Positions 22,901-34,439 of a stretch of 64,000 nt of DNA are shown in pieces. Each line of letters begins with the position of its first letter. Position 1 is the stretch's first letter. The translations under genes and the position numbers were made by a program. Below the pieces are notes generated by a model. The model made no database searches. It was given only the letters and a program-made list of their open reading frames with translations, and was not told the DNA's origin. The stretch is taken from the NCBI GenBank assembly GCA_021234155.1, contig JAJEKV010000395.1, positions 1-64,000 on the forward strand, written 5' to 3'. Origin of the DNA: Isoetes taiwanensis (lineage: Eukaryota; Streptophyta; Lycopodiopsida; Isoetales; Isoetaceae).

Positions 22901-23435
22901 CTTTCAATTTCTCACAGCTGTTGAAGAAATTTTCAGGGATGGATGTAAGGAACTTGTTACCCGAAAAATCTACATGGGTCAAATTCCTGCAGCTATTCAA
23001 CAAGTCCTTTGGAAGTGCACCAGACAACTGATTATCGGACAAATCCAAAAATTCAAGGCTGCAGCTACTGTTAATCCAAATAAAGGCTGACAGATTCCCT
23101 GTAAATCTGTTGCTTTGCAGAGACAGACTGCGAAGCGCTGTGAGGTCAGCTGGACTCCATCCTTGAATTGAACCCTGAAGAAGAGCTCCGGCAAGATTAA
23201 TCTGTATTACACGAGAATTGGAGCAGGTAATTCCTTGCCAGGCACAAGGGGATGATTCGTTAGCCCAATTGAAAAAAATCTGTTGTGGGTCATCTGTAAC
23301 ACAATTTCTCAGGCTGAGCAAGGATTTCTTGTCCGATTCTAACAAATTCGATAACCCACGCTGCGCCTGCAAGAGAACCAAAATCCCGAAAACTAAAAAT
23401 ATCACTATCCAGTCTGTTCCAAACCGGATTTCCAT
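19956..23435 (-). CDS. BRI1-like LRR receptor-like serine/threonine kinase
   Basis: Intact, intronless frame; Met at 23435 is preferred because it leads straight into a signal peptide (WIVIFLVFGILVLL). An in-frame upstream Met (23483) would add 16 residues and give 1175 aa, the numbering used here. LRR N-cap with CAWQGITC (80-87); about 20 LRRs (91-615) of the LxxLxLSxNxLxGxIP type; a roughly 65-residue island domain (616-680, CRGAGALMEFQGI and a partner Cys) four LRRs before the C-cap (C789, C796); transmembrane helix about 819-840; kinase 889-1175 with G-loop GCGGYG 905-910, Lys926, Glu942, HRD 1020-1022, DFG 1040-1042 and [11 protein letters not shown]. The island position and kinase motifs are those of the BRI1/BRL family, which binds brassinosteroid at the plasma membrane and signals with SERK co-receptors. 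RD kinase, all catalytic residues present. BRI1 versus BRL/VH1 cannot be decided by eye. Confidence 0.95.
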   Translation of the reverse strand: MEIRFGTDWIVIFLVFGILVLLQAQRGLSNLLESDKKSLLSLRNCVTDDPQQIFFNWANESSPCAWQGITCSNSRVIQINLAGALLQGSIQGWSPADLTALRSLSLQSNRFTGNLSAFIWINSSCSLEFLDLSDNQLSGALPKDLLNSCRNLTHVDFSGNKFLTSIPENFFNSCEKLKVLNLSRNDLDGSMPTEISFCNQLQHLNLSCNRLDQNSPGDPLFMQKNCSGKCKGLQRLQTLDISRNNFSGPFFSENSTIDGPFTSLAILNISSNRLTGILPNFTEIFPNVEQLSLSANTFVGEFPPSLGSLSNLQTLDISNNRLMGDLPEEIGRTCSSLQKLVISGNNFTGTLPNSLASCLSLQVLNASYNHLNGSIPEVLTSMSSLQILDLGDNNFTGQIPSFLQNCTKLIYLDLSCNFLSGPFSQQICHQNSSLETLILSDNSLTGEIPSWVSNCSNIKVLDLSYNKFESSIPPEICNLQKLEKLMMWLNNLSGEIPAEIGNCKNLKALILNNNRLTGSIPPQIADCTLLDWLSLSNNRLSGSIPREIGQMQKLGFLQLSNNSMTGSIPSELGNCSSLIWVDMNNNNLAGKIPAKLGRQNIGLLSSGSLDSNIIAFVRNTGKDCRGAGALMEFQGIKHDDEYAKTQCSFTRIYPSLFKPGINVSSILYLDLSYNDLDGEIPPDFGYLGSISLLYLAHNRLNGTIPSTVGHMKNLVSLDLSSNKLEGSIPDALTNLTFLEYLNLSSNNLSGQIPAGGQLLTFPASSYANNTGLCGYPLSKCSESIAPGANPSAKHKSSSLPCKKAVILSVLLTVISISAIFLWYFRIRKCLCRRSGSVEMIESAMRKKKSVAQEESLNMNIASFDSPLTRVTFGDLYEATNGFSPESLVGCGGYGTVYKACLADGTIVAVKKLMHFSHEGDREFVSEMDTLGQVRHHNLVPLLGYCKINDERLLIYEFMHGGNLEQLLHGHNKLPLSWELRKQIALDSARGLAFLHHNCIPHIIHRDFKSSNVLLNNEMVAKISDFGMARVINVVDTHVSVTTLTGTPGYVPPEYYQSFRCTTSGDTYSYGVVLLELISRKRATEKYDEFGDTNLAGWAKAMVEQNRILEVVDADIRWSKYQQEVVQYLKIAWKCLNDKPSLRPSMFQVVAMFKEISLNE

Positions 23436-23514
23436 TGCAGCAAATCGTATGCGGCCTTCTGCCCAATACGCCTCATCGATCAATCAAATGGGTCCAACCA
23501 ATTGGAGCCTGCAC

Positions 23515-23697
23515 CTAATCTTCACATGAACCCCAAGAAATTTTAGGTCCATTCAAAGCAAAATCAATAACCCAATTGGGCCAATACATGTGAGTGCCAT
23601 CTCCGGACCCCTGCAGAATTCCAGGCGGGGAGTAAAGAAGAATAAATGACGCCATATCCTTGAGCACGAGTGCTTCGTCCATGCCGTATCCAGACAA
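23515..23697 (-). other. Candidate upstream ORF of the receptor gene
   Basis: A 60-codon minus-strand ORF (MSGYGMDEALVLKDMAS...) ends 31 bp before the first in-frame Met of the receptor gene and so may lie in its 5' leader. Whether the leader extends this far is unknown. It has no recognised domain. An uORF of this length would be expected to reduce translation of the main frame. Confidence 0.3.
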
Positions 23698-23750
23698 AGG
23701 TTTTGCTGGTCAAAGCTCGGGATTTGAGGGCTAGATTAAAGGTTTTTTTT

Positions 23751-23762
23751 TGTAATTTATAT
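23751..23762 (-). promoter_or_regulatory. Possible TATA element of the receptor gene
   Basis: CATATAAATTA on the minus strand, about 320 bp upstream of the preferred start codon and upstream of the candidate uORF. It is a weak match in AT-rich DNA; no transcription start evidence. Confidence 0.25.
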
Positions 23763-23989
23763 GTCCTCTAATGTCCATGTTTAAGCTATGCATTTTTTTT
23801 TATGCATTTTAATCAAAGTTCTTGTTCAAAAGATGGGCCGAAAGGGACTCCACCAACACGCTTTCTTAGAAAATATGAATGCGCCACGAAATTCCTTTGC
23901 TTTCTAGAATGGTGAAAAAGTGAAAGTTGCAATGGATCACTATGGATCACTAATTCCAAGTTGGTCTCTCACCACATTGTTTCTAGTGG

Positions 23990-24560
23990 CATTTCTGGCA
24001 TTTCTGTGGAGGTTGCATGTCAATGACAACTTGCCACACGTTCATCCACTCCATCTCCTATTGCAAGTGCTGTGTGTTGATGTGGGAAGGAATAAGTATG
24101 TGTTTCCATACATCGAAGCTGCGTTGACACCTTCGATGATCGAAGCAATGCAATGTGAAATCATTTTCAGTTCTGCGGTCTCATTTTTGTCTGTTTCTCA
24201 CATGTTGTCTACTTATTGGTTCTTTCATTCTGCTGTCTCATTTTTGTTTGATTGTTGCTTGTTGTCTACTAATCTGTTCTTTCATTCAATTGCGTTCATT
24301 CCATTGATTTCTATCTTAGGTTCCAATTCCTTGATGTATCTTTTCACTATAGAAAAGCTTATAGCATGAAGGAATGCTCAAGACGTACGACATTATGCAT
24401 ACAAATACGTATTATACTTTCAAATATCATTCTTACTGTCACCACACAAAATTCAATTGACCTCTTGCATTCTTGTTCGCCTTATGTGTTGTACATATCA
24501 AGGTGAATATTGCTTGCAATCTAGAAAACATGTACAACTAGTGGCCTGTAACTATTAAGT
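23990..24560 (+). repeat. Dispersed repeat R2, copy A
   Basis: Matches the reverse complement of 43795-44185. Both copies contain an open stretch reading YIEAALTPS.IEA and the block AAAATTCAATTGACCTCTTG. The 149-codon plus ORF here (23920-24369) is not conserved as a frame beyond the first part and is not called as a gene. Confidence 0.65.
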
Positions 24561-25475
24561 CCAAAATTGTGTGCCGTCGAATGCGACTTCTTAAAGGAAT
24601 GTTTTTCTCAATTTCGAAAAAAGCAAGTTTTTTTGTACATCAGAGTCCCAGACCCTGAGATGAACTTGTAATGGCTCCCCATAATGCATAGTGCCCCCAA
24701 GGTAATAGAGATTAAGAAAATTAATTTTGTGAGTTTCCATGTACCTTTTACCTTGCTATTTTTCGAGAAGACAATCCCACCAACATGATAAATCTAGGAT
24801 ATAAAAGAGAGTGGGATCTTCATTTTCATCTATATAATAAGAAGATGTGATGAATATAAATGGATAAAAACAAAGACATTCTATCAATGGATCGCAAAAA
24901 TAAAATATGATAAGAAACCAACATATGTGTTAATGGTCAAAGAGAATCCTTTCATTGTTTAAATGCATGACTAGAAAAGCTTCCCCTCCTATTGACCACG
25001 CCTTCATGGAAAAGCTCCTTTTGTTTAACATTTACTTTTCTGAAAACACTATTCTACATATAATTTACATCTAGGTTGGAAGACATAAGAGTATTATTTA
25101 ATATATGGAGGGGGCAACTCTTGGCGCTCCACCACTCTTTCAACTAATTTTAAAAGGAATGGAACATTAACATGGCATATGTCAAAGGAACACATGGGGA
25201 TATGTTAAAGAAACATGGCATATGTCAAAATGAATGTTAATTCCATTGCTCATATAGTGGAAAAGTTGAGAAATCCTAAGATTTTTATATTTCAATACAT
25301 AGACTTCTATTGTGGCAATTTCTATTACACCCTTGGCATTTTTTGTTAGGCCCACTTTTTTATTTTTATTTGGGGAAGAGAGATATATATCATTATCAAT
25401 CAAAGAAGACAAGGTGCTGCACACAAAGGGTTGCCTCTTGGTGTCCAAAGGTTGTGTTTGCGTGTTTTTTGGGTT
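24553..25475 (+). repeat. Dispersed repeat R1, copy A
   Basis: Colinear, with indels, with the reverse complements of about 38840-39890 and 45600-46680. Shared landmarks in order: AAGTCCAAAATTGTGTGC; a block on GCCCCCAAGGTAATAGA; GACAATCCCACCAACATGAT; ATTGACCACGCCTTCATGGA; GGCGCTCCACCACTCTTTCA; CCTAAGATTTTTATATTTCA; and CCAAAGGTTGTGTTTGC. No coding frame persists among copies, so it is a non-autonomous or non-coding element part. Confidence 0.8.
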
Positions 25476-25479
25476 GCCC

Positions 25480-28400
25480 CTAGGGGGGCAAACCCTTGTT
25501 TATGTGGGTTTGTGGCATATCCTAGGTATATGCTAGAATATACCTAAGATATCTTATTTGGCGCTCCAAACCTATCGTTACACAAAAAACTCGGTCTCCG
25601 CCGTTCGGATCGAGTATGTTTCAACCGGAACTGGACCATGCTTCTATTCAAAGATCTAGAAATTCGTTTTACATGTAGTCCGGAATTTATCTTAACGAAG
25701 CACGCCTACCGGAGCTCAAACATCAATCAATGGTTTTTTCTTTTTGGGGGAATCTGCGCCTATTTTGCCTTTGAGTCAGGGGATTTTATCATCCCTTATA
25801 ATGCATATCCGAGGGGATTATATCCTCGCCAGAGATTCTAGGGCGTTTGCAAGGTCCGAGCTTGGGGGAGATTGAAGAAGACCTTTGAGGTTTGTGAGGT
25901 AAAATCGAAGTCTAAAATTTAATGCTTTTATTACAGAAGGAGAATGTTGGTGCATTTCAATGGTTGCCTATGGTTGTTCCTGCAGATGAAAAAGTTGGTT
26001 CAGCACTCCGGAAAGCAAGAAGGGTTTAAGCTACGAAGGGTATGCTTACAGATTGCAAGGCTGTAACTTTTTACAGTCTGATGTTTCTTACCGTATACAC
26101 TATTTGCAGGACTATGCAAGAGCAATGCATGCAAATGTTTTTCGTATTTTTTTGAAAGACAGATCTATTTGATCTTAATAGACTAAAAGGAACCCGTGTA
26201 TTCAATAGTTTATATCTTTAAGATAGCTTCTCATGGATGAGAAGATCTTTCAAACTTGGAAAGAAGTTAAATATTGGAGGTTGACTGGCAACTTTTTTGT
26301 TTTTATAAGAAGTTAAATTTTGTGGTGTTGCAGGAATTATCTTATGTTTCCTCAGCCACATCATCTTCATCCTTATGAACAATCTCTTCTTGAATTGACC
26401 CCTTGGAGAAGGCAAGTATGAAGAGGTATAGGGTGCAAATCTAAAATGATTTGGCATGTTGTATAAGAGTAATGCATAGCACATTAAAGCATAAGAAATA
26501 TTTTTTGTAGAAAAATATTTTAAGAGGTCAATGGAATGCTTATGGAATGCCCGTGGTCCGGTGAGAACCCATTGTTGTTGCTAGATTCCAACAGATCTAC
26601 AAAGTGGAAGATTATGCACCGCGTGTATCCACCAACAGAACAAATTAAACATGTTATCTTCATTTTATCAAATTTTATAGTTAGTTGTATTGGAAGGCCC
26701 GCATGGAATACAATGAATAGCCCCAAGATGAAAAACGAAATGGCCTATGCCAATGACAAGAATCTTAAGGATGTTCCTCGGGCATGACATAGAATGCAGC
26801 CATAATCGCCCAATCACATTCATTAAAACAACACCTTTTAAGCATATGTGCCTCCTCTTCCCAAATTAATCGGAGGGTTTGCCCTACGGGCAACCCAATC
26901 GTATTGTTCTTGAGGCAACTTGAAGGTAGTCTCATTTCGTGGAAAGGGACGGTGATTGAATGAGTACAATCTTTTCCAAGTTATTTCAAATTAATTGTTC
27001 TCCAAAGCAGCTCAAGAACCGTAAACTTTAGGTTTTGTATTAGAATTATACTTATGGTTTAAATTCGAGAGAAAATTTGTCAACTCCTTGTGCGAGAATC
27101 TTGGATGTATGAAACTAAAGAAGATGGCAACGCGGTTGAAGAGTGGCACATGTATCATCTGCAGGTAGCATTAAGATAGGACATCCCACAACATGTCGGG
27201 TCCATAGGTTTTGTTGTGTTATCCGCGGCGTTGATATATTCCACACAAGGAGGGCACAAGGGATCCCAGAATGGCTCGTGCAAAAACCGAGGTAATAAAG
27301 GCTAAATACCTTTCTCGCGACTTTGCATTGGAAACAAGAAAGTAAGATCATGTACATTAGCACAATCTAAAGCATTGAGTACAAATTGTTGTCATCCTAT
27401 ATGTTTCTTACCAATTTTGACAAAATCACATCTAATAGAGGATGAGTGTTGATGTAGAATTGATCTCGGACAATGATGACTGACTAGATGATGCTAGAAT
27501 TGTTGATGCATAACCTACCAAAGAGCATTGGCACATATTTATTAGGTTCATGCAAATACATAGTGATTCGGATCTAAGAAAAAGTGTTGTAGAACATGTT
27601 TTTCAAAATTTGGATGGTGCAATCTTGCATGCTTTGCTATTTAGTAGTGGGCCCGGAGTGTTAATGAGTCGGGCTAATTCTTGTGTCTATTTGGAGGAAT
27701 GTTTCGAATGTTTGAGAAACCTAGACATGTCTTGATACTTAATGGACCATACTAAGTTTGATGCATATTCATGTAGAAACGGAGAGGTTCTGCAAAACAC
27801 TAGGTAGGACATTCCGCTACCCCAACCTATGGACATTCTTACTGGTTTTAAGAATGGGATGATCAATTTTGTTGGTTGTGGGGAAAGCATTACTAAGGGC
27901 AATCACCGACAAAGGGTAAAAGTCGGGGAAAGCTTCTTGTGTCATTCCGCCTGATAATGACAGTCCAGACCGGATAAGATGTACCTAATCTCTGTAGCTC
28001 GTTAACATCGTAAGTTCTTTGTGGAGTGCTCTTTCCTAAATCTACCTTCCAACGTGTCATAGGATGCTCAGAGTCTTCCTCGGGACAACTTCTAAAAAGG
28101 CACTTTTGGAGACTCTTCCTTGTGGGAAGAGCTTGGGCCCTCTACGCCAGAGACTATCAAGTTCTGAAAAATTCTCCGGTTTTGCAGCCATAAAAACAAA
28201 AATTTTCTACATCGCCCGATTTAAAACATATCCGGATACATGAGCCCATGAAGGGGTTCATCTTTGGGCTCCCAACCCTAACCACCAAGGTCTCAAGGCA
28301 CCAAAGGGTTTAACCATTGAATGGACTTTTCGAAGCTTTTCCACAGATTAAAACCGGCTGGGCAAACAATGCTCAAACAAGGCACCCTTTTCGAATACTC

Positions 28401-29990
28401 CACGAATGTTTTTAATCGTAACGCAACGAATCAAGGATTTACATCCGAAATAGCCAAAAAATGAGTGAAAAACCTCATCGGCAAGCAATCAAAGTGGTTA
28501 CACCTTCCATGATGCTCCAATTAAGCCATCAAGATGTTATGACTAGAAATGAATGACTTGGAAAAGCAAAACAAATAGAGAATCTACTGGCACAATAAAA
28601 ATTTTACAAACCTCTGCTTCCAAAGAATAGTGGCCATTTCTTCATGATTTTTTCATGTTTTCTCATTGCCCTGAGATGGCTTCCAAATCTTTTCCTTAGC
28701 TACCCTCAATGCACTTTTATCCTTACCAACATTCAGAAGCTTTGTAATTCATATCTAATAAGGATTAGCTACCCTCAATGCACTCTTATCCTTATCAACC
28801 TTCAGAAGGTTTAATTCGTTTCTCATAAGGAGCAAATTAGACAACTTCACGTATCAGTTTTTGAATAGTTTGGTTCCCATGGAAACATGTTGTCATCCCC
28901 ATGCTCCACAGGGTTAACCCATGTTTCATCCCATGTTTAACCCCTTTTGGAGCATCAAGGTTAGAAAGAATTAACACTTGGTTTTATTGTGAAAAAAGGC
29001 GGACATGGGGTTCCCTTCATGGCCGCTATGGTTATCCGCCTTTGTTGCTACTTGGCCATATAGTGCGAAACTTGTTGGATTGCTTGCGAGATACTCCCAT
29101 TTCTCAAGCTTTTCTTACATGAAAATGCTTTCTTGCAGCATGTTACAACTATTAATATTGTTCTTGAGTAGTTACATGATTATACGATTTCTCTTGAACC
29201 ATGTAATGGCTTACTCACTTGATATCTATTTAGCTATTTAGGTATATAGCGAAAGTTGCATAACTTCATTGCTTTTCGGATGCATGGCAAACCAATTTAG
29301 CATCACCAAAAAGGCGCAACCAACGCTGATATGTGTTTGTTTTGGTTCTCGTTGGGCTGCTATCACCGTGGTTCATTAGCGTTATATTTGGTTCTAAATA
29401 TATTTGGGACTTAATAGATATGTGTGTAATTGGCATTCCATCTTCCACCATGGCTTATTCTAGTTTTCATTGCTCGTTCTCAAAAAGACTTATGTCTTTA
29501 TTATGTTTCCTTAATCCTTCGGGTTGACGTATGACTTTGGATTGGGTCCATGACCACGGATAAGTGCCACAATCATTTTCCACGAGGATGCCTTTTAATG
29601 GATTAAAATGAATTTACACAAATCTATAATTTGTGTAAATCTCAAAGAGGAGAAGAAGGAAAACATGTTGCAACACAAGATAAAATACAAAAGGTTACTT
29701 TTATTGCATCCACCTACCATGAAAAGCCCAATGTGTTCAATTTAACGCCACAAGAGAAATGACAGGATAAGATATGAAGTATATAAAAAAAGTAGACAAT
29801 GTGCATTGGACAACTTTCTAGTATGAAAATATGATCGATTTGTTGAAGTAGATCATCATGTTGTAGGATATATCTTTCGCATGTGAAGACGAAAGATAGA
29901 AATATATTTGCTCTTTTCACTGCGTATCTTCAATGCCCGATAACTTTTGCACTAAGTATCATACACATGAGTGCCTTTTAATCGGATCTT
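25480..29990. other. Gene-free repeat-derived region
   Basis: No recognised gene. Several frames of 60-90 codons (for example plus 26536-26787, plus 27550-27735, plus 29005-29241 and 29333-29527, the last two hydrophobic) lack recognisable motifs. Sequence between 29000 and 29550 has the look of former coding DNA but could not be assigned. Confidence 0.4.
28697..28835 (+). repeat. Tandem duplication, period 69 bp
   Basis: TAGCTACCCTCAATGCACT begins at 28697 and again at 28766, followed in both by TTATCCTTA(C/T)CAAC and TTCAGAAG. Two units, moderately diverged. Confidence 0.8.
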
Positions 29991-30780
29991 AAACAAAGAA
30001 ATATTCAGGTGCGGTCTTGGCCACTAAAACGATAAATTTATTGTACATTTAAATATTAATTCCAAAACATGACTTTACGGTTTTGATTTAAACCACTTTA
30101 TCCTCATGAAAATGGAGGGCAACCCTCAGGTGTAGCACCTTGTTTATTTTGTCATTTAGAAATATCAAACATTACACTTATCTTTTCGGGCCTAATACTA
30201 CATTACACTTATGTTTTGCCTAGCTAAGAAGTGAATTGACGATGATGTCCCGCACCCCGAAGCGATGCAACCCTCGCCTAGATCAGCTCCACCCCAAGAA
30301 ATGTCGAGGATCTGTTACAACCGGTGAAAATGAGCTCAGACTGGAAATGCAGGTTGCATATCAGCTTGTTGGCCCAAGCGCCGCTTATTTTGCGTAGGTA
30401 GATGTTAGAATGTGGGATGAGGGAGGTTGGTTTATGTCAGAAAAGAGGGAAGAAAACAAAAATTATATTTCGCCCTTGAGAAGCTTGATGGCCGAAGTTC
30501 CGGGAGATTTATGATCTTTTCGATGAATATGAAACATACAAGTACCGCCAGTAGGGCAAAGATTTTGGCGATGCCCAATATCCGGAGGCGAGGGTTGCAC
30601 ATGGAATTAGGCTGGTCCTTCGTGAGGAGAAGGATCGGCCAATCTCATCTCAACGGGAACATTGTGGTTCTGGGGCTTGCCCTCCCTTTGTTTGAAATCG
30701 AGGGCCAAACATGAGCCCCAACTAGTTAAACTTTATGGTGATGGCGACCAGCATCGAAGATGTTGATGCTTTTTCTCGCT
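29990..30780 (+). pseudogene. Possible LINE ORF1 region or flank
   Basis: A 95-codon plus ORF (30427-30714) reads EKLDGRSSGRFMIFSMN, then ILAMPNIRRRGLHMELGWSF and NIVVLGLALPLFEIEGQ. It is basic and lies directly upstream of the LINE endonuclease, so it may derive from ORF1, but no zinc knuckle or RRM was found. Confidence 0.35.
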
Positions 30781-31135
30781 TAGTCGCTTGAAGGGGACAT
30801 CGATATACTTAGACATGGATCCGACCCCGCTCAACGTAAGGAGAGGCAAGAAGAGTTTGCAAAGATTAGACAGTCCGTCTGAAGGGGATGGGTCACTGGT
30901 TAATGGCAAGATGAAGGTATTTGTGCCTCCACCGGCCAACAAAGGGCGCAAACGTAACCACCGGGGGACCAAGCACTTCGATCCCCCACCTCCGCACGGC
31001 AGATCACACACAATTATGTGATCAAGTACCGGGCACCACCCACGCCAGCTAGTTCTCGGACGGGAGAGACGACACCGCCAATGTCCCAAGAACTCCCAGC
31101 CCATAGGGATCGGATAGGGCCACCACACACAAAGA

Positions 31136-31990
31136 TATGGGAAGAGTGCCTCCGAATTGTATCATGGAACCGTAGGGGATTCCCGAAGCAGGCGCTGGCA
31201 TTGCTGAAGTTGCTACATGCATGGACATCATCTTCTTACAAGAGACATGGGAATATAGTGGTCATCTATTACCCAGGACATCCTGTGGTACCGGCCATTT
31301 CTCCAAGCTAATGTGTGCCATGGCAAGTTTAGGGTATGGAGGAGTCGCGTGCTACTTCAAAGATGCTATAACATCCACGCCTCGCTCCACAAGGCGTGAT
31401 AGTCTCAACCGGCACAATTGCGGATCACAGTGTTGTAGCCTCACCATCGCTCTTAATTGTTTCAAAAGAGGATGTTATATACCCTATGAAACTTCTAAGT
31501 TCTACATGGTTCATCGTGCGGATATAGATGTGCATATGCCCTATAGGAATCAAAGGGATGATGACATAGAGCAATATCGCCAGGAGGGTCATGTGTTTTT
31601 GTTAGAGATTTCAATGCATCGTGCACGGCATGGCGCCGGTCACCTTCCTAGGAAATGCCGGCTCCAACCCACTTTGGCTAGAAACAGTGCATCCCAAAGA
31701 ATGCAAGACGGTCCCGGATAGTCCGGGAGCCTTTCAAAAAGAGTTGATCCGGTTATGCCAGATCTTTGACATGGTGATCCGCAATGGTATGCTCGTGATG
31801 GTCGCGATCGGGGCTTCACTTGCGTTTTTGGCGGCGGATGTGATGGTGGAAATTGGCGTGATGGACTATCTCTAGCTCCAAAGGTTTAACTTGATATCAT
31901 TAGAGATTTCGACAGGGGCACAAGAACAAGAGATGAAGAGACTTTGTCAGACCATTATCCACTTTATGTCACTTTGGATTGGAGATACTC
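31136..31990 (+). pseudogene. LINE ORF2 endonuclease domain (EEP family), broken
   Basis: Split over at least three frames. Seen: RIVSWN, FLQETWE (metal-binding Glu), a GDFNA-equivalent reading LLEISMHR in which Asp is replaced, and SDHYPL (catalytic Asp-His). The enzyme would nick target DNA for target-primed reverse transcription; this copy cannot. Confidence 0.75.
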
Positions 31991-32349
31991 AGTGGCGTGG
32001 CCACACGACAGGCGCCCTCGAGGTTTGGGATATACCCCAAACTATCGGAAGCAAGCAGAATATGAGGTTGCGCTTGAACGTGAGCTACATGGGATTGATG
32101 CCCTCTATACATTGCATGATAAGTGTGAATGGTTGGTGAAGGCCTTACCGAAACCGGTGAATGCTTTGCGCCAAAGAAAGCCCCCGCTGAAGGGACATCC
32201 GCGGCAATTCCTGAAACCCCTGGTTTGACGCCGAATGTAAGGTTCTAAAGAGTCAGCTACGCACCATTTTAGATCCACAGCTCCGACTATAAGGCAGTCT
32301 TGAAATCCAAAAAGCATCGGTATATTAAAATCACTCTCCAAAAACATGT

Positions 32350-33270
32350 TTGATCTCGGCGATGACCGGCCAAAAAGCCTTTTGGCGTAGAGTGTTGTAT
32401 AAGAGGCATCAACCACCTGGCAATGTTACCTCAGACCAGTGGAGACAACGGTTGGAGGAGTTGTATGACCCCCCAGGAGCGATCGCTGAAGTACCAGATC
32501 AGCTAGGAGAACCGCTACAGTTTTCAGAGGAGGACATCCATCAGGGTCTTAGACATCTTGCTAATGGTAAAGCAAAGGACTTGCAGGGACTTTAGGCCGA
32601 GCTGTCGAAATGGGGTGGGCCAGCTTTGCTAGGTTTTGACAGTGATAATCAATCAGGCCATCAGAGAGGGCCTCCCACAGGAATGGATGGTTAGCAAGGT
32701 CACCCCTATTCATAAGACGGAAAGTAGGGGTGACTCCACCAACTACCGTATGATCATGGTGAGCAGGTGCTATCAAAAACTTGTAGCGTGGTATGCCGGA
32801 GAAGAAGTTAACGCAATAGGCCGAGGGTGGTGTGGGAATGTAGCCACATGGCGGTGTTTTCGCCCACTCCGTGATTGATCATATTTTACTCTCGTAATTT
32901 TATGGAAGGTAGCCGCAATGCACGGCGTGACTTGTATTGTTGTTTGCATGGATTTTAAGGCGGCGATATGATACGTGCAAGAACTGTTGTAGACAATGCT
33001 TCGGGGAGCCGCATGTCACAGGATTTGGTAATGCCATCTACGTGCTCTATGATTCGAATATATGCCACTTTTTGCCTCAAGGCGATGATCAATCGAAAGT
33101 GAATAGCACCATAGGTGTTAAACAGGGATGTTCAAGTATCTCCAACGCTTTTTGGACTCTATATTGTCAAGTTGGAGACCCGATGAAAGAACATGGAGGT
33201 GGTGGCCCACATTTGCCGAGGCATATACCATAAAACAGCTTGCTCTATACAGACGACCGGGCTTATTGTC
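32350..33270 (+). pseudogene. LINE ORF2 reverse transcriptase domain, broken
   Basis: Frames at 32350-32595, 32636-32878 and 32937-33233 give successive RT blocks: HLANGKAKDLQGL, NQAIREGLPQEWMVSK, MDFKAA (motif A, CMDFKAA near 32940), IGVKQGCSS (motif B) and LYTDD (motif C). Stop codons (for example after DLQGL) and frame changes separate the blocks. Confidence 0.8.
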
Positions 33271-34439
33271 CCATCTGACTAGGAGTATGTGAACATTTGG
33301 GACGCCTTGGTGGATTCGCGGACATACAGAATGACCGGTCAACTAAAAAACCAAGTTGTTGGCAATCTCATACAAGCAAAGATGATATCCCAGACTTCTA
33401 TTACGAGGAGGACAAAGGATGGAAGTTGTAAGGACCTTTTATCCGGGAATTGATTTTTCCGCTAACATGCTATGGGATGACCGTAGAAAGAAGGGTCGGG
33501 CGTGGGATGGAAAGCCTTGTATGCAATGCTAAATAGCTGTTACGTAATAGATCTCTCGATTGGATTGGCGAGAAGCACAATCTGTTCGGAGCACTTTCGT
33601 TGAACCAAGATACTATATGGGGTAGAGGTCTGGGGGCCAGTGATTAGCAAGAGCACCTGGGATAAGCTAGAGAGGGTACAAAAGGCCTTCCTGACATACA
33701 GCCTAGGCGTCAAGGACACGGTGCCTTATCCGATTTTGTTGTATGAGACTGGCTTTTGGCCCCTCAAAGACAATGGCGATGAGCGTGCACCTAAAACAAG
33801 GCGATTCCATACAAGATTGGAATGGATGCACAACGTTATTGGCACAAGGGCCGCAACAACTGAAGAGAGTGTGGCAAGAGCATTGTAAGGGGTGGTTCGC
33901 AAGATGGTCGCTATGCCGGATATCGAGGAACAGGTGCTGCATTTGAATGAGTGCTTTGCTGCCTCTATGTGGGATGTGCTCAGCCAGGGAATCCCCCGGC
34001 ATGAGAGATTATGCCAGTGCTGTCTCATGCAGATAGTAGAAGATGAACACCATGCTCTACAGGAGTGTCCGGCATATGCACACATTCGAAATTTTCATGC
34101 CGATCTCGTGATGCATGGCATAGCTAGTAATTATCAATTGTTATTTCGCCAATGGTTGCCCGTGCCTCGCATCCTACATTCTGTAAGTCTCCAATGGCCG
34201 AGAGTCCCTCACAAAGATTGGAATTTTTATTAGATAGGGAATTTGAACGCCTACTACAAGGGTTTTTCCTCCACATGGGGGGTTTTTTCGTCCAGTGGTA
34301 AAGACACATTGTATAGGGCTTTTGTGGTTTTCTTTTGTGTTTGGATACTAGATATCCGATATATTGTATTGTGACCATCTCATAGGCCAGTTGGCCTCCG
34401 TGGACGTTAAAATATACTTCCTTCCTTCCTTATTTTGTC

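Larger units (their letters stand above)
30780..34425 (+). mobile_element. LINE copy 4, nearly complete ORF2, decayed
   Basis: Domains in order. A Pro-rich basic linker at 30788-31110. AP-type endonuclease: LRIVSWN (about 31150), FLQETWE (31236), GGVACYFKD, LSDHYPLYV (about 31947). Reverse transcriptase: QAIREGLPQEWMVSKVTPIHK (about 32650-32715), NYRMIM, GVKQGC (about 33115), YTDD (33246-33257, a variant of YADD). Post-RT region KLERVQKAFLTYSLGVKDT (about 33665). C-terminal zinc finger LCQCCLMQIVEDEHHALQEC (about 34000-34070). The 3' UTR ends with hairpin AGGCC-AGTT-GGCCT (34384-34397) and (CTTC)n. Multiple stops and frameshifts make it inactive. Colinear domains with copies 1-3 mark one family. 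Confidence 0.9.
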
